This document shows positions 15,926 to 24,093 of a stretch of 64,000 bases of DNA, in pieces (the first letter of the stretch is position 1; every line of letters starts with the position of its first letter). A program made the position numbers and the translations under genes. Below the pieces are notes generated by a model. That model searched no databases, was not told where the DNA came from, and worked only from the letters and a program-made list of their open reading frames with translations. The stretch is from positions 19,875 to 83,874 of the forward strand of contig NZ_JACXXO010000021.1 of NCBI RefSeq assembly GCF_017980685.1. The letters run 5' to 3'. The stretch is from Pseudomonas iridis. GTDB taxonomy: Bacteria > Pseudomonadota > Gammaproteobacteria > Pseudomonadales > Pseudomonadaceae.

Positions 15926-16753
15926 CTAGCAGCCTTGAGGGGTTTCGCCTCGGGCCAGCCGCGCGTTGATGTCGTCGATCACCTCGGGTAACTCTGCAAT
16001 GGTGTCGATCAGGTAATGCGGGCGCGAAGGGGCAAACATCGTGCTGATGCGCGTGCGCTCCTCGGCGAGTCTGTCCGACGGCAGCGCTTTGTATTGCTCG
16101 TAGGTCAGGCCCAGCGCGTTACCGGAGCAGGTCAGCGCCACCGTCCACATCCCCGCACTGCGACCCTCGAGAATTCCCGGCCAGGTGTCGTCAACCTTCA
16201 CGCACGCAGCCACGTCATTGATGCCCAGCGCTATCACGTTAGCCAGCGCCTGTGCCGGATAAGGGCGACCATTGGGCACTCCATCGGTAGCGACGACGTG
16301 GTCAGCGACATAACCGTTTTTTCGTGCCAGCTCGATGACCCTGGCCATGACCACCGCCGGATAACCTGAGCACGAGCCGATCTTCAAACCCTTGTCACGC
16401 AACGCCGCAATGGCTTCAAGCGCGCCGGGGATCAACGCAGAGTGGAGGGCGATTTTCTCGATCTGCAGCGGCATGAAACGCTCGTAGATCGCCGTCACGT
16501 CGTCATCGGTCGGCAAGCGACCAAACGCGGCGCGGTAGCGTTCGCCAATCTGATCAAGGTTGCACAAAGTGCGGATATGGTCCCATTTGCCCATGCCCAT
16601 CGGGCCACGAGCCTCCTCCAGCGACACGGCGACACCGAACTCGGCGAAGGCTTCGACGAAAATCTGCGTCGGCGCGAACGAGCCGAAATCAACAACGGTG
16701 CCGGCCCAGTCGAGAATCGCGGCTTGCACGTAAGTAGGTTGCTTGTACTGCAT
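15926..16753 (-). CDS. phnX: Phosphonoacetaldehyde hydrolase (phosphonatase)
   Basis: 275 aa, a HAD-superfamily enzyme. The nucleophilic Asp15 lies in AAILDWAGTVVDFG. The Schiff-base Lys56 lies in the cap-domain motif GPMGMGKWDHIR, which is diagnostic of PhnX. Later motifs are GSCSGYP (Ser) and KVDDTWPGILEG (acidic metal ligands). It splits phosphonoacetaldehyde to acetaldehyde and phosphate. The ATG at 16753 follows GGAG at 8 bases; an in-frame TTG two codons earlier is less likely. It is last in the minus-strand phosphonate block. The usual partner PhnW transaminase is not in the window. Confidence 0.95.
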   Translation of the reverse strand: MQYKQPTYVQAAILDWAGTVVDFGSFAPTQIFVEAFAEFGVAVSLEEARGPMGMGKWDHIRTLCNLDQIGERYRAAFGRLPTDDDVTAIYERFMPLQIEKIALHSALIPGALEAIAALRDKGLKIGSCSGYPAVVMARVIELARKNGYVADHVVATDGVPNGRPYPAQALANVIALGINDVAACVKVDDTWPGILEGRSAGMWTVALTCSGNALGLTYEQYKALPSDRLAEERTRISTMFAPSRPHYLIDTIAELPEVIDDINARLARGETPQGC

Positions 16754-16827
16754 GATCAATCTCCGTTTTCAGGTGAGCGTGTGCCGTCCCTCGATATAGA
16801 GGTAGGCCGGTTGGAATAAGTGTTGAA

Positions 16828-17697
16828 TCAGAGCATCGGTGAATTCGAGTCGAACAGCTCCGCGATTACCGGTCGGTTCCTGCGTATGCCGAGGCAGCAC
16901 AAGTGGTATTCGATGAAGAACGGATGGTCGACAAAGGTGATCGGCTTGGTGCCCGGGGTTTCGGCGTACTCGACGGCCGAAACAAAACCGATGCCGATGC
17001 CTTTGACGATGGCGTGCACGATGGCCTCACGGCTGTTCAGTTGCATGACGCAGTTGAGTTCGATGTCGAGGCGTTTGCAGCTTTCTTCCACCAGTTGCCG
17101 GGTGCGTGCACTGGTCTCGCGCAGCACCCATTTTTCGCGGCTGATTTCGCTGACGTGAACCTGCTCCTGGCTGGCCCAGGGATGGTCGTCACGCACCACG
17201 GCAATGATCGGATAGCGGTGATACAAGCGCGTGTGGAAGCGCTGATCGAATTCCGACAGCGCCAGAATCGCCACATCGATATCAAAATTGAACAGTCGCG
17301 CCAGGGTTTCCTTTTCCGAGGAGAACGAGGTCTCCAGTTCGATATCAGGGTGGCGCTGCATTAGCTCATAAGTCAGGTTCATCGCGATCGGCGGCGACAC
17401 GGCGCCGAGGCGCAGCATGCCGGATTTGCGTTGCTTGAAGCTCTGCAGCAGTTGCACCGCCTCATCCTCCTGACCAAATAGGCCCTGGGTAATTGCGTAC
17501 AGCTTGTGCCCGGCCGCGCTCATCTCGATGTAGCGCCCGCGACGATGGAACAGTTCCACCGAGAAGGTTTTCTCCAGCGCGTTGACCTGCTCGCTGACGG
17601 TCGGCTGACCGATGCACAGAAACTCGGCGGCGAGGGTGAAACTGCCGGTCTTGGCCACGGCATGAAATGAACGCAACCACTTGTGGTACTGGTACAT
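16828..17697 (-). CDS. LysR-family regulator of the phosphonate block
   Basis: 289 aa. An N-terminal winged HTH (LRSFHAVAKTGSFTLAAEFLCIGQPTVSEQVNALEK) is followed by a periplasmic-binding-protein-like effector domain (LRLGAVSPPIAMNL...IGIGFVSAVEY). It starts 10 bases after the MFS carrier stop and precedes phnX, so it is embedded in the operon. Its C-terminus resembles that of the LysR at 22944, so the two are paralogues. The expected effector is a phosphonate or phosphonoacetaldehyde (inferred from context). Confidence 0.88.
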   Translation of the reverse strand: MYQYHKWLRSFHAVAKTGSFTLAAEFLCIGQPTVSEQVNALEKTFSVELFHRRGRYIEMSAAGHKLYAITQGLFGQEDEAVQLLQSFKQRKSGMLRLGAVSPPIAMNLTYELMQRHPDIELETSFSSEKETLARLFNFDIDVAILALSEFDQRFHTRLYHRYPIIAVVRDDHPWASQEQVHVSEISREKWVLRETSARTRQLVEESCKRLDIELNCVMQLNSREAIVHAIVKGIGIGFVSAVEYAETPGTKPITFVDHPFFIEYHLCCLGIRRNRPVIAELFDSNSPML

Positions 17698-17707
17698 GCA
17701 GGCCCCG

Positions 17708-19003
17708 TCAGCGTCGGATGAACATTGCCACCGCCGCGCTGCAAAGGCAGGCGCTGGTGACCACGATGAAGATAAGAGACGTATTTGCCGTGGAGTCAAG
17801 CAAACGGCCGATCAGCGGTTCGGCCAGTCCGGCGAACAGATAGGACGAGAAGTTCATCACCCCGGTCGCCGTGCCCGCACGCTTGGCGCCGACCAGGTCA
17901 GGACACAGTGCCCAGAAACTCGACGCCGGGCCGTAGACGAAGAAGCCGCAAAGGAACAACGCGATCAGACCGACCAGACTGTGCGGCGGCAGGCTCCACA
18001 TCCACAGACTGGTCGCAGCGCCGAGGACCATATAAAGCATGATCGCAAGATAGCGCCTGGAGCCGAACAGCTTGTCCGACACCCAGCCGTTGCTCAGGGC
18101 GCCGACCGCCATGCCGACGGGGAGGGCGACGGTGATCCACTTCGGATCGACCATGCTGTCGCCGCTTTTCCAGTTGGCGCCGAGAAAGTGCACCGGCACC
18201 CAGACGATCAGTCCGTAGCGCGCGGCGTTCTGGAAACCCAATGCCAGCGCGGCGATAAGCAAGCGTGGATTCTTCAGTACTGCCTTGTAGCGCTGCGCCG
18301 AGGACTCGACCGCGCCGTGGGCTGCTTCCTGATGTTTGTCGTCGGTGTTGGCGACGCCAGTATCAGTCAGCGGCTCGAAGCCAAGATCCTGAGGCCGTTC
18401 GCGAGCGACCAGATAGAAAATGATCCCGCCGGCCAGCATCAACAACACCGGCAAACGGAAGATCCAGCGCCATTCCAGTTGCAACACTTCCAGAATGACG
18501 ATGGAGGTGACGTACGACAGAATCGACGCGCAACCCGCGGCGAAGGTGTAGAAGCCATAAACCTTGCCGCGCTCGCCGGCCGCCCACCAATTGGAAAGCA
18601 GACGGCTTCCCGGCGCCCAGCCGAGCGCCTGAAAGTAACCGTTAACGCCCCACGGCAGGATCAGGCTGGTGAGTCCACCGGCAAAACTGGTCACCCAATT
18701 CGCCCCGCACGACAGCACTGCGCCGAGGGTCATGATGCGCCGACCACCGAATTTGTCGGCGAGGTTGCCGTTGATTGCCTGGCCGATGGCATAGGCCCAG
18801 AGCATCGCGGCGGATGCCCAGCCGAGGGTTTCCTTGGTCAAGCCGAATTCGGCCTGGATACCCGGGATAGCGAAACCGAAGGTTTGTCGACCGGTGTAGA
18901 AAAACAGGTAGCAGAACATCGCCGCCAGCAACATGCGCCATTGGGCGACCCGGAACGAGGCAGAACGTACGGCGAGACCAGGCAGGGTTTGGGCACGATT
19001 CAT
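17708..19003 (-). CDS. MFS transporter, organophosphate:phosphate antiporter (GlpT-like) type
   Basis: 431 aa with twelve predicted membrane segments. OPA-type features are FCYLFFYTGRQTFGFAIPGIQAEFGLTKE, NGNLADKFGGRRIM, and GVNGYFQALGWAPGSRLLSNWW, the last being close to the GlpT/UhpT GxxQxxGWPxxxR pattern, which carries a phosphate-binding Arg. It probably imports a phosphonate or phosphate ester, complementing PhnCDE. The ATG at 19003 follows GGAAAAGATC. It lies between the dehydrogenase and LysR genes. Confidence 0.87.
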   Translation of the reverse strand: MNRAQTLPGLAVRSASFRVAQWRMLLAAMFCYLFFYTGRQTFGFAIPGIQAEFGLTKETLGWASAAMLWAYAIGQAINGNLADKFGGRRIMTLGAVLSCGANWVTSFAGGLTSLILPWGVNGYFQALGWAPGSRLLSNWWAAGERGKVYGFYTFAAGCASILSYVTSIVILEVLQLEWRWIFRLPVLLMLAGGIIFYLVARERPQDLGFEPLTDTGVANTDDKHQEAAHGAVESSAQRYKAVLKNPRLLIAALALGFQNAARYGLIVWVPVHFLGANWKSGDSMVDPKWITVALPVGMAVGALSNGWVSDKLFGSRRYLAIMLYMVLGAATSLWMWSLPPHSLVGLIALFLCGFFVYGPASSFWALCPDLVGAKRAGTATGVMNFSSYLFAGLAEPLIGRLLDSTANTSLIFIVVTSACLCSAAVAMFIRR

Positions 19004-19132
19004 GATCTTTTCCTTATTGTTGTGGGTTCCCGCCGAATGTCGGCAGCGGGTGCACTCTTTTTTGGTGCGACAGGAAATCACCGCAGCTTTTGGCTGCTGG
19101 CTGTGCTTGGGTTATTTAGCAATTGCGACGCG

Positions 19133-20224
19133 TCAGGCGGCCTGTGAACCGATGAAGTTCTTGCCGCGCGCGCCCTGCATCGCGAGATGGATGATGTCTT
19201 CGGCGTCCTTGGCCGAGACGCCATAATCGGCGAACTCGGTCTTCACGCCGAGGCTGTGCAGGAACTCGCGCAACTGCTGTTGGGCTTTGGCCAGGTCTTC
19301 GCCGAAGATGCGCTGCAAGGTGCGGTCGCGGGTAGCGTCATGGCCCCAGGCCAAACCCAGCACCAGCGGCAGAGTGAAGGAGCAGGCGATGCCGTGGGGC
19401 AGGCCGTGGCGCAGGGTCATTTCGTAGGAGATCGAATGCGCCAGCGCGGTTTTGGTGTTGGAAAACGCCAGGCCAGCCTTGAGCGCCGCCAGCGCCATGC
19501 GCGTGCGCAGCTCCTGGCTGGACAAGTCCTTATGCAGGCGCGGCAGGCATTCGAGAATGTCTTCAATGGCCGAGATTGCGAAGGTGTCGGACACCGGGTT
19601 GGCGTTGACATTCCAGATTGATTCCAGCGCATGCGACAGTGCGTCGAGCCCGGTGGAAACGGTGACGCCGGCCGGCACGGTGAGCATCAGTTGCGGGTCG
19701 ATGATTGCCACGCGCGGCCAGGTGCATTCCAGGTGCAACGAATATTTTTTCTGGCTGGCGCTGTCCCAAATCGTCGCCCATGGCGTGACTTCACTGCCGG
19801 TACCGGCTGTGGTTGGCGCGGCGATCAACTGTTTGAAGCGCGGCGGGGTGAATGGTTTGCCGGTCGCCAGCAGCGCCAGTAATTCATCAAAACGTCCCGA
19901 GGCGGTACCGACAATCAACGCCTTGGCCGTGTCGATCGCACTGCCGCCGCCAACCGCCAGCACTACGTCGCACGTGTCGGCACGCTGCCAAAAATCTTCG
20001 TAAGTGCTGCGCAGGTGCGCGACATCCGGGTTGGGCTGCACGTCTTCGAAGACGTAGACCAGACGATCACCGAGCAACTTTTGCAGACGATCGACCAGTC
20101 CCAGTCCACGCGCTTCGGGGAAGGTGACGAGGGCGACGGTCTGTTGTTCGGTGAGGGCGTCAAGTTCTTGCAGGCTGCCCCAGCCGAAACGGGTATCAAC
20201 TGGGTTCTGGAAGCGGGCAGTCAT
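19133..20224 (-). CDS. Iron-containing alcohol dehydrogenase, phosphonoacetaldehyde reductase-like
   Basis: 363 aa, group III Fe-ADH. NAD(P)-binding VGGGSAIDTAK (91-101) is followed by AAPTTAGTGSEVTPWA. Metal ligands are Asp194 and His198 in GLDALSHALESIW, His263, and His277 in the HGLPHGI segment. The family includes PhpC-type enzymes that interconvert phosphonoacetaldehyde and 2-hydroxyethylphosphonate. With phnX in the same block and no phnW, I infer oxidation of hydroxyethylphosphonate to the PhnX substrate; the reductive direction is the alternative. AAGAAGGATTCACC precedes the ATG. Confidence 0.85.
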   Translation of the reverse strand: MTARFQNPVDTRFGWGSLQELDALTEQQTVALVTFPEARGLGLVDRLQKLLGDRLVYVFEDVQPNPDVAHLRSTYEDFWQRADTCDVVLAVGGGSAIDTAKALIVGTASGRFDELLALLATGKPFTPPRFKQLIAAPTTAGTGSEVTPWATIWDSASQKKYSLHLECTWPRVAIIDPQLMLTVPAGVTVSTGLDALSHALESIWNVNANPVSDTFAISAIEDILECLPRLHKDLSSQELRTRMALAALKAGLAFSNTKTALAHSISYEMTLRHGLPHGIACSFTLPLVLGLAWGHDATRDRTLQRIFGEDLAKAQQQLREFLHSLGVKTEFADYGVSAKDAEDIIHLAMQGARGKNFIGSQAA

Positions 20225-20358
20225 GGTGAATCCTTCTTGTTGTTGTCGGTAGTGGCGCCATACTCAGCGCCCGTCGGCAACGGCTCAAATCGATAATTCG
20301 CAGGTTTGAATCGGCTGAGGCGATAACAGCGTCCGCAACCGTTCATGGTTGCCAGGCT

Positions 20359-21177
20359 CTAGTGATTAGAACCGCTCTGGATCGCGGCGCGCAGCCGACT
20401 GGATACCGCATCGGCGACGATCACCATGAAGGTGATGACGATGATGCAGGTGGCGGTTTCCTGATATTTGAACAGCTTGAGGCTGCTCACCAGTTCGAAT
20501 CCGAGGCCACCGGCGCCGACCATGCCGAGCACCGTGGCCGAGCGCAGGTTGACTTCGAAACGGTAGAGAATCACCGCGATCCATGCGGTAATGACTTGCG
20601 GCAAGACGCCAAACACGATCACTTGCAAGGGTCGGGCGCCGGTTGCCTGCAACGCTTCAATCGGGCCTTGATCGATCTCTTCGATGCTCTCGGCAAAGAA
20701 CTTGCCGAGCATGCCCACACCGTGCAACGCCAGCGCCAGCACACCCGGGAACGGGCCAAGGCCAACTGCCGAGACGAAGATCAGGGCGAGGATCAACTCG
20801 TTGATGCTGCGGGTAAAATTGAGTGCCTGGCGGGTGGCGTGAAACACCAGCCGATTACGGCTCAGGTTGCGCGCTGCGAGAAACGACAGCGGAATCGCCA
20901 GCAGCACACCGAGCAACGTGCCCCAGATGGCGATCTGCAGGGTTTCCACAGCGGGTGCCAACAAGCGCGGCAGGATACTCAGGTCTGGCGGGAAGGTTCG
21001 CGAGAGGAAGTCGCCGATCTGCGGCAGCCCCGCAGCCAGTTCGCCCAGGCTGAGTTGGGCGCCTTGGGCGCTCCAGTTCAGCGTCCACAGCACGATCAGG
21101 ACGACCGCGCCGAGGGTCAGCCAACTGCGTGTACTGCGGGGCCGGTCGCCCACCCACTGATAGTTGTTCGATTGCAT
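20359..21177 (-). CDS. phnE: Phosphonate ABC transporter permease PhnE
   Basis: 272 aa with about six membrane segments. PhnE features are ETLQIAIWGTLLGVLLAIPLSFLAARNLS, RSINELILALIFVSAVGLGPFPGVLALALH, and the EAA loop IEALQATGARPLQVIVFGVLPQV, which contacts PhnC. The ATG at 21177 lies 2 bases from the phnC stop, so translation is coupled; longer frames run into phnC. It is the third gene of phnD-phnC-phnE. Confidence 0.93.
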   Translation of the reverse strand: MQSNNYQWVGDRPRSTRSWLTLGAVVLIVLWTLNWSAQGAQLSLGELAAGLPQIGDFLSRTFPPDLSILPRLLAPAVETLQIAIWGTLLGVLLAIPLSFLAARNLSRNRLVFHATRQALNFTRSINELILALIFVSAVGLGPFPGVLALALHGVGMLGKFFAESIEEIDQGPIEALQATGARPLQVIVFGVLPQVITAWIAVILYRFEVNLRSATVLGMVGAGGLGFELVSSLKLFKYQETATCIIVITFMVIVADAVSSRLRAAIQSGSNH

Positions 21178-21179
21178 GT

Positions 21180-21971
21180 TCAGGCCCTCGATGCGGCGCA
21201 GTAGGTCAGGTTCGGGGCCGCAGTGTCTGCGGACAATTGCGTGGATGGCTGCGGATAGATCCGCGCCAGATCGGCATCGGTCATGCTCGAAGCCTTGCCA
21301 TCGAACACCAGATTGCCGTGAGCGAGGCCGACCACGCGGTCGCCGAATTCGCGGGCATATTCGATCTGATGCAGATTGCACAGCACGGTGATGCCCAGCT
21401 CGCGAGTGGCATCGCGCAGGTACTGCAGCACCAGTCGCGCAGTTTTCGGGTCGAGGCTGGCAATCGGTTCATCGGCCAGGATCACTTGCGGTCGTTGCGC
21501 CAGGGCACGAGCAATCCCCACTCGTTGCTTCTGCCCGCCGGACAGTGAATCGGTACGCTCGCCAGCCTTGTGCGCCAGTTCGACGCGCTCCAGGCATTGC
21601 ATGGCCAACGCCACATCGTCACGCCGAAACAGCTGAAAAATCGAGGCGAGGGTACCAACCGATCCGAGGCGACCGGTCAGCACGTTCTTCAAGACACTCA
21701 GGCGCGGCACGACATTGTGGTGCTGGAAAATCATTGCCACTTCTCGACGCAAAACGCTGGTGTCGGGGCAGCCGAGGGCGTCGATACCGGCCACGCTCAG
21801 CGTCCCGCTATCGGCCTGCGCCAAGCGGTTGATGCATCGCAGCAAGGTCGATTTCCCGGCACCGGACTGACCGAGTACCACGACGAATTCACCAGCACCG
21901 ACCTCAAGATCAATTCCGCGCAAAACCGGGTTGCTGCCGTAGTGTTTGGTCAGTTGGCGGATACTGATCAT
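21180..21971 (-). CDS. phnC: Phosphonate ABC transporter ATP-binding protein PhnC
   Basis: 263 aa. Walker A GQSGAGKST, Q-loop MIFQHHNVV, ABC signature LSGGQKQRVGIARAL, Walker B VILADEPIASLD and the switch His in CNLHQIEYAREF are all present, so the ATPase looks competent. Its ATG overlaps the phnD stop (ATGA). It energises phosphonate uptake with PhnD and PhnE. Confidence 0.95.
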   Translation of the reverse strand: MISIRQLTKHYGSNPVLRGIDLEVGAGEFVVVLGQSGAGKSTLLRCINRLAQADSGTLSVAGIDALGCPDTSVLRREVAMIFQHHNVVPRLSVLKNVLTGRLGSVGTLASIFQLFRRDDVALAMQCLERVELAHKAGERTDSLSGGQKQRVGIARALAQRPQVILADEPIASLDPKTARLVLQYLRDATRELGITVLCNLHQIEYAREFGDRVVGLAHGNLVFDGKASSMTDADLARIYPQPSTQLSADTAAPNLTYCAASRA

Positions 21972-22834
21972 TTCATGCTCCGCAAATCGAGATCGAGCAC
22001 CTTGGCGGTGTCGCGCACCACGTCGTAAGCCGCGTCAGTAGTGCGCTGAAAGCCATTAAGTACGCCCTGATCACCCCACGGTACGTCTTTGATCGATGCC
22101 AATGCGTCGGCGATTTTTTTCTTCAATTGCGGATCGAGCGCCTTACGCCAGACCATCGGCGATTCCGGGATCGGCTTGGAACTCCAGACCACCTCGAAGT
22201 CATCCTGCTTCACCACACCCTTGGCCACAGCGCTGGCGAAGATGCGGTCGGCGACGGCGGCGGCATCCACCTTTTTGTTCTCGACGGCGAGGATGCTGGC
22301 GTCGTGGGAGCCGGAGAAAATTACTCGCTTGAACAAGGTGTCCGGAACAAAACCGGCTTGTTCAAGTCCGGCCTTGGGGAACAGATGCCCGGAGGCGGAG
22401 CTTGGATCTACGAAAGCGAAGGTATGGCCTTGCAGATCAGCCAGCGAGTGAATGCCGCTGTCCTTGCGCGCCAGAATCACGCTTTTGTAAGCGCTCTGAC
22501 CGGTCTTCTTGGTGACCGCCACGGAGAACGCTTCGACATCCGCCACTGAGGTCGCCAGCACATACGAGAACGGGCCGAGATAGGCAACGTCGAGTTTGCC
22601 CGAGCGCAGCGCTTCGATGATGCCGTTGTAGTCGGTGGCTACGAACGGCACCACCGGCATGCCGATTTTGCTTTGCAGATCGTCGAGCACTTGTTTGCTC
22701 GCCTCGATCATCGCCTGGGAGTCTTCAGACGGGATCAGGCCAATGGTCAGTTTGTCCTTGGCCCAGACCTGGCTGGCGCTCAGGGCGAGTACGGTAAGGC
22801 TGACGACACGCAGAAACTGGTTAATTGTTTTCAT
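21968..22834 (-). CDS. phnD: Phosphonate-binding periplasmic protein PhnD
   Basis: 288 aa. A signal peptide (MKTINQFLRVVSLTVLALSASQVWA) is followed by LTIGLIPSEDSQAMIE, VPFVATDYNGIIEALRSGKLDVAYLGPFSY and FAFVDPSSASGHLFPKAGL, the phosphonate pocket motifs of the family (S-S-G-S type anion contacts). It is the first gene of the uptake operon. The upstream 109 bases are shared with a divergent LysR gene and carry the palindrome CTGTCACGTGACAG. Confidence 0.94.
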   Translation of the reverse strand: MKTINQFLRVVSLTVLALSASQVWAKDKLTIGLIPSEDSQAMIEASKQVLDDLQSKIGMPVVPFVATDYNGIIEALRSGKLDVAYLGPFSYVLATSVADVEAFSVAVTKKTGQSAYKSVILARKDSGIHSLADLQGHTFAFVDPSSASGHLFPKAGLEQAGFVPDTLFKRVIFSGSHDASILAVENKKVDAAAVADRIFASAVAKGVVKQDDFEVVWSSKPIPESPMVWRKALDPQLKKKIADALASIKDVPWGDQGVLNGFQRTTDAAYDVVRDTAKVLDLDLRSMK

Positions 22835-22874
22835 GGCATTCCACGGTGTGGTTGGGAGTTGCCACAGGCTAGGT

Positions 22875-22892
22875 CTGTCACGTGACAGTCAT
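22875..22892 (+). promoter_or_regulatory. Pho-box-like site overlapping a 14-bp palindrome
   Basis: CTGTCACGTGACAGTCAT matches the PhoB consensus (CTGTCAT, 4 bases, CTGTCAT) at 12 of 14 fixed positions. It is followed after 10 bases by CAATAT, a plausible -10 for the LysR gene at 22944. The first 14 bases are also a perfect palindrome that a LysR dimer could use. It lies 41 bases upstream of the divergent phnD start. Confidence 0.5.
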
Positions 22893-22943
22893 TCAATCAA
22901 TTCAATATGGGAAACAGCAGCTAACTATTGATGGAGTCTATGG

Positions 22944-23801
22944 ATGTCGAGCGCCAAACTGCGGGCTTTTCTGGCCGTCGCCCGTCACGGCAGTTTTAGT
23001 GCCGGAGCGCGGGCTTGCGGGCTGACTCAGCCGACCTTGACCACTCAGGTGCAAAGCCTGGAGCGTAAGCACAATGTCGAGCTTTTTCATCGACGCGGAC
23101 GGCGGATCGAGCTGTCGGATGTCGGCCGGCAATTGCTGCCGATTGCCCAGCGCATCGCCTTGCTGGAACTGGAGGCGCACAACCTGATGCGCGACTCGGG
23201 GCGGCTCGACAGCGGCCAGCTCAAGCTGGGGGCAGTGGGGCCGTTTCATGTGATCGAGATGGTCGACACCTACCTGCAACAGCACCCGAACATCGACGTG
23301 TCGATCCGCGTGGGCAACTCGGCGCAGGTGTTGTCCGATCTGGAAAACTACGTGACCGACATCGCGGTGTTGGCCGGGCGTCAGGATGACCCGGGGTTGT
23401 GTGCGGTGCACTACGCGCGGCACGCGATCATTCTGTTCGCGCACCACGAACATCCGTTGGCTAACCGTGGCAGCGTGCGCCTGGAGGAGCTCGAAGGTCA
23501 GCGCTTGCTGCAACGCGAACCGGGCTCGACCACCCGTTTGGTGCTGGAGCAGGCATTGCACGCGGCGCAGGTCAAACCGCGTATCGCCATGGAAATCGGC
23601 AGCCGTGAAGCACTGCGTGAAGCGGTGGTACGCGGCCTGGGCCTGGGGGTGGTGTCGGAGGCGGAGTTCATTGCCGACCCGAACATCCGTGTGATTCGCA
23701 TCGAAGGCGCGGCGCTCTACACCGAGACCTATCTGTATTGCCTGGCCGAGCGGCGTTCGAGTCGGCTGATCTCTTCGTTTTTCGACGCGGCGCTGGCTTG
23801 A
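22944..23801 (+). CDS. LysR-family regulator divergent from phnD
   Basis: 285 aa. HTH KLRAFLAVARHGSFSAGARACGLTQPTLTTQVQSLE, then an effector domain (LKLGAVGPFHVIEMVDTYLQQHP, GLGLGVVSEAEFI). GGAG lies 8 bases upstream of the ATG. Its divergent placement across the Pho-box-like palindrome indicates control of phnDCE and itself. It is a paralogue of the LysR at 16828-17697. The effector is probably a phosphonate, by context only. Confidence 0.9.
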   Translation: MSSAKLRAFLAVARHGSFSAGARACGLTQPTLTTQVQSLERKHNVELFHRRGRRIELSDVGRQLLPIAQRIALLELEAHNLMRDSGRLDSGQLKLGAVGPFHVIEMVDTYLQQHPNIDVSIRVGNSAQVLSDLENYVTDIAVLAGRQDDPGLCAVHYARHAIILFAHHEHPLANRGSVRLEELEGQRLLQREPGSTTRLVLEQALHAAQVKPRIAMEIGSREALREAVVRGLGLGVVSEAEFIADPNIRVIRIEGAALYTETYLYCLAERRSSRLISSFFDAALA

Positions 23802-23830
23802 TTTGCAATTCTTGCTGATGCTTAGCTAAT

Positions 23831-23854
23831 ATACGAACCATATACACTTCGTAT
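23831..23854. promoter_or_regulatory. Inverted repeat upstream of the ParD-like gene, candidate autoregulatory operator
   Basis: ATACGAA and TTCGTAT are perfect 7-bp arms separated by 10 bases, ending 11 bases before the ParD-like start codon. The spacing fits a ribbon-helix-helix dimer-of-dimers site, the usual way antitoxin genes repress themselves. Confidence 0.55.
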
Positions 23855-23865
23855 CGGATTTCGCT

Positions 23866-24093
23866 ATGGGCATCGTAAAGATTTCAGAGGACATGCACGA
23901 GAACCTGCGCATTTCCAGCAACGCACTCAGCCGCTCGATCAACGCGCAAGCCGAGCACTGGATGCGCATCGGCATGCTCGCCGAACTGCATCCCAACCTC
24001 GACCACAGCGCGATCTGCCGTTTGCTGATTCGTGCTGAACAAAACGGCGGGCTGGACCTGCAACAACTGACTCAGGAAGACGTCACGGCATGA
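23866..24093 (+). CDS. ParD-like antitoxin-family protein
   Basis: 75 aa: MGIVKISEDMHENLRISSNALSRSINAQAEHWMRIGML, a basic-acidic ribbon-helix-helix-like N-terminus typical of ParD_like proteins, then a helical tail ending in LLIRAEQNGGLDLQQL. Its stop overlaps the next start (ATGA), coupling it to a methionine aminopeptidase rather than to a recognisable ParE toxin. Whether it acts as an antitoxin, a repressor of the peptidase gene, or both is unknown. Confidence 0.75.
   Translation: MGIVKISEDMHENLRISSNALSRSINAQAEHWMRIGMLAELHPNLDHSAICRLLIRAEQNGGLDLQQLTQEDVTA

Noticed and set aside
17681..19147. 488-codon plus-strand frame antisense to the MFS carrier
   Set aside because: Composition (His/Arg/Gln rich) is that of a reverse-strand shadow; the minus strand encodes a clear twelve-helix transporter.
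15926..23801. Search for phnW or C-P lyase genes (phnG-M) in the phosphonate block
   Set aside because: None of the genes has the transaminase or C-P lyase motifs; every gene in the interval is otherwise accounted for.
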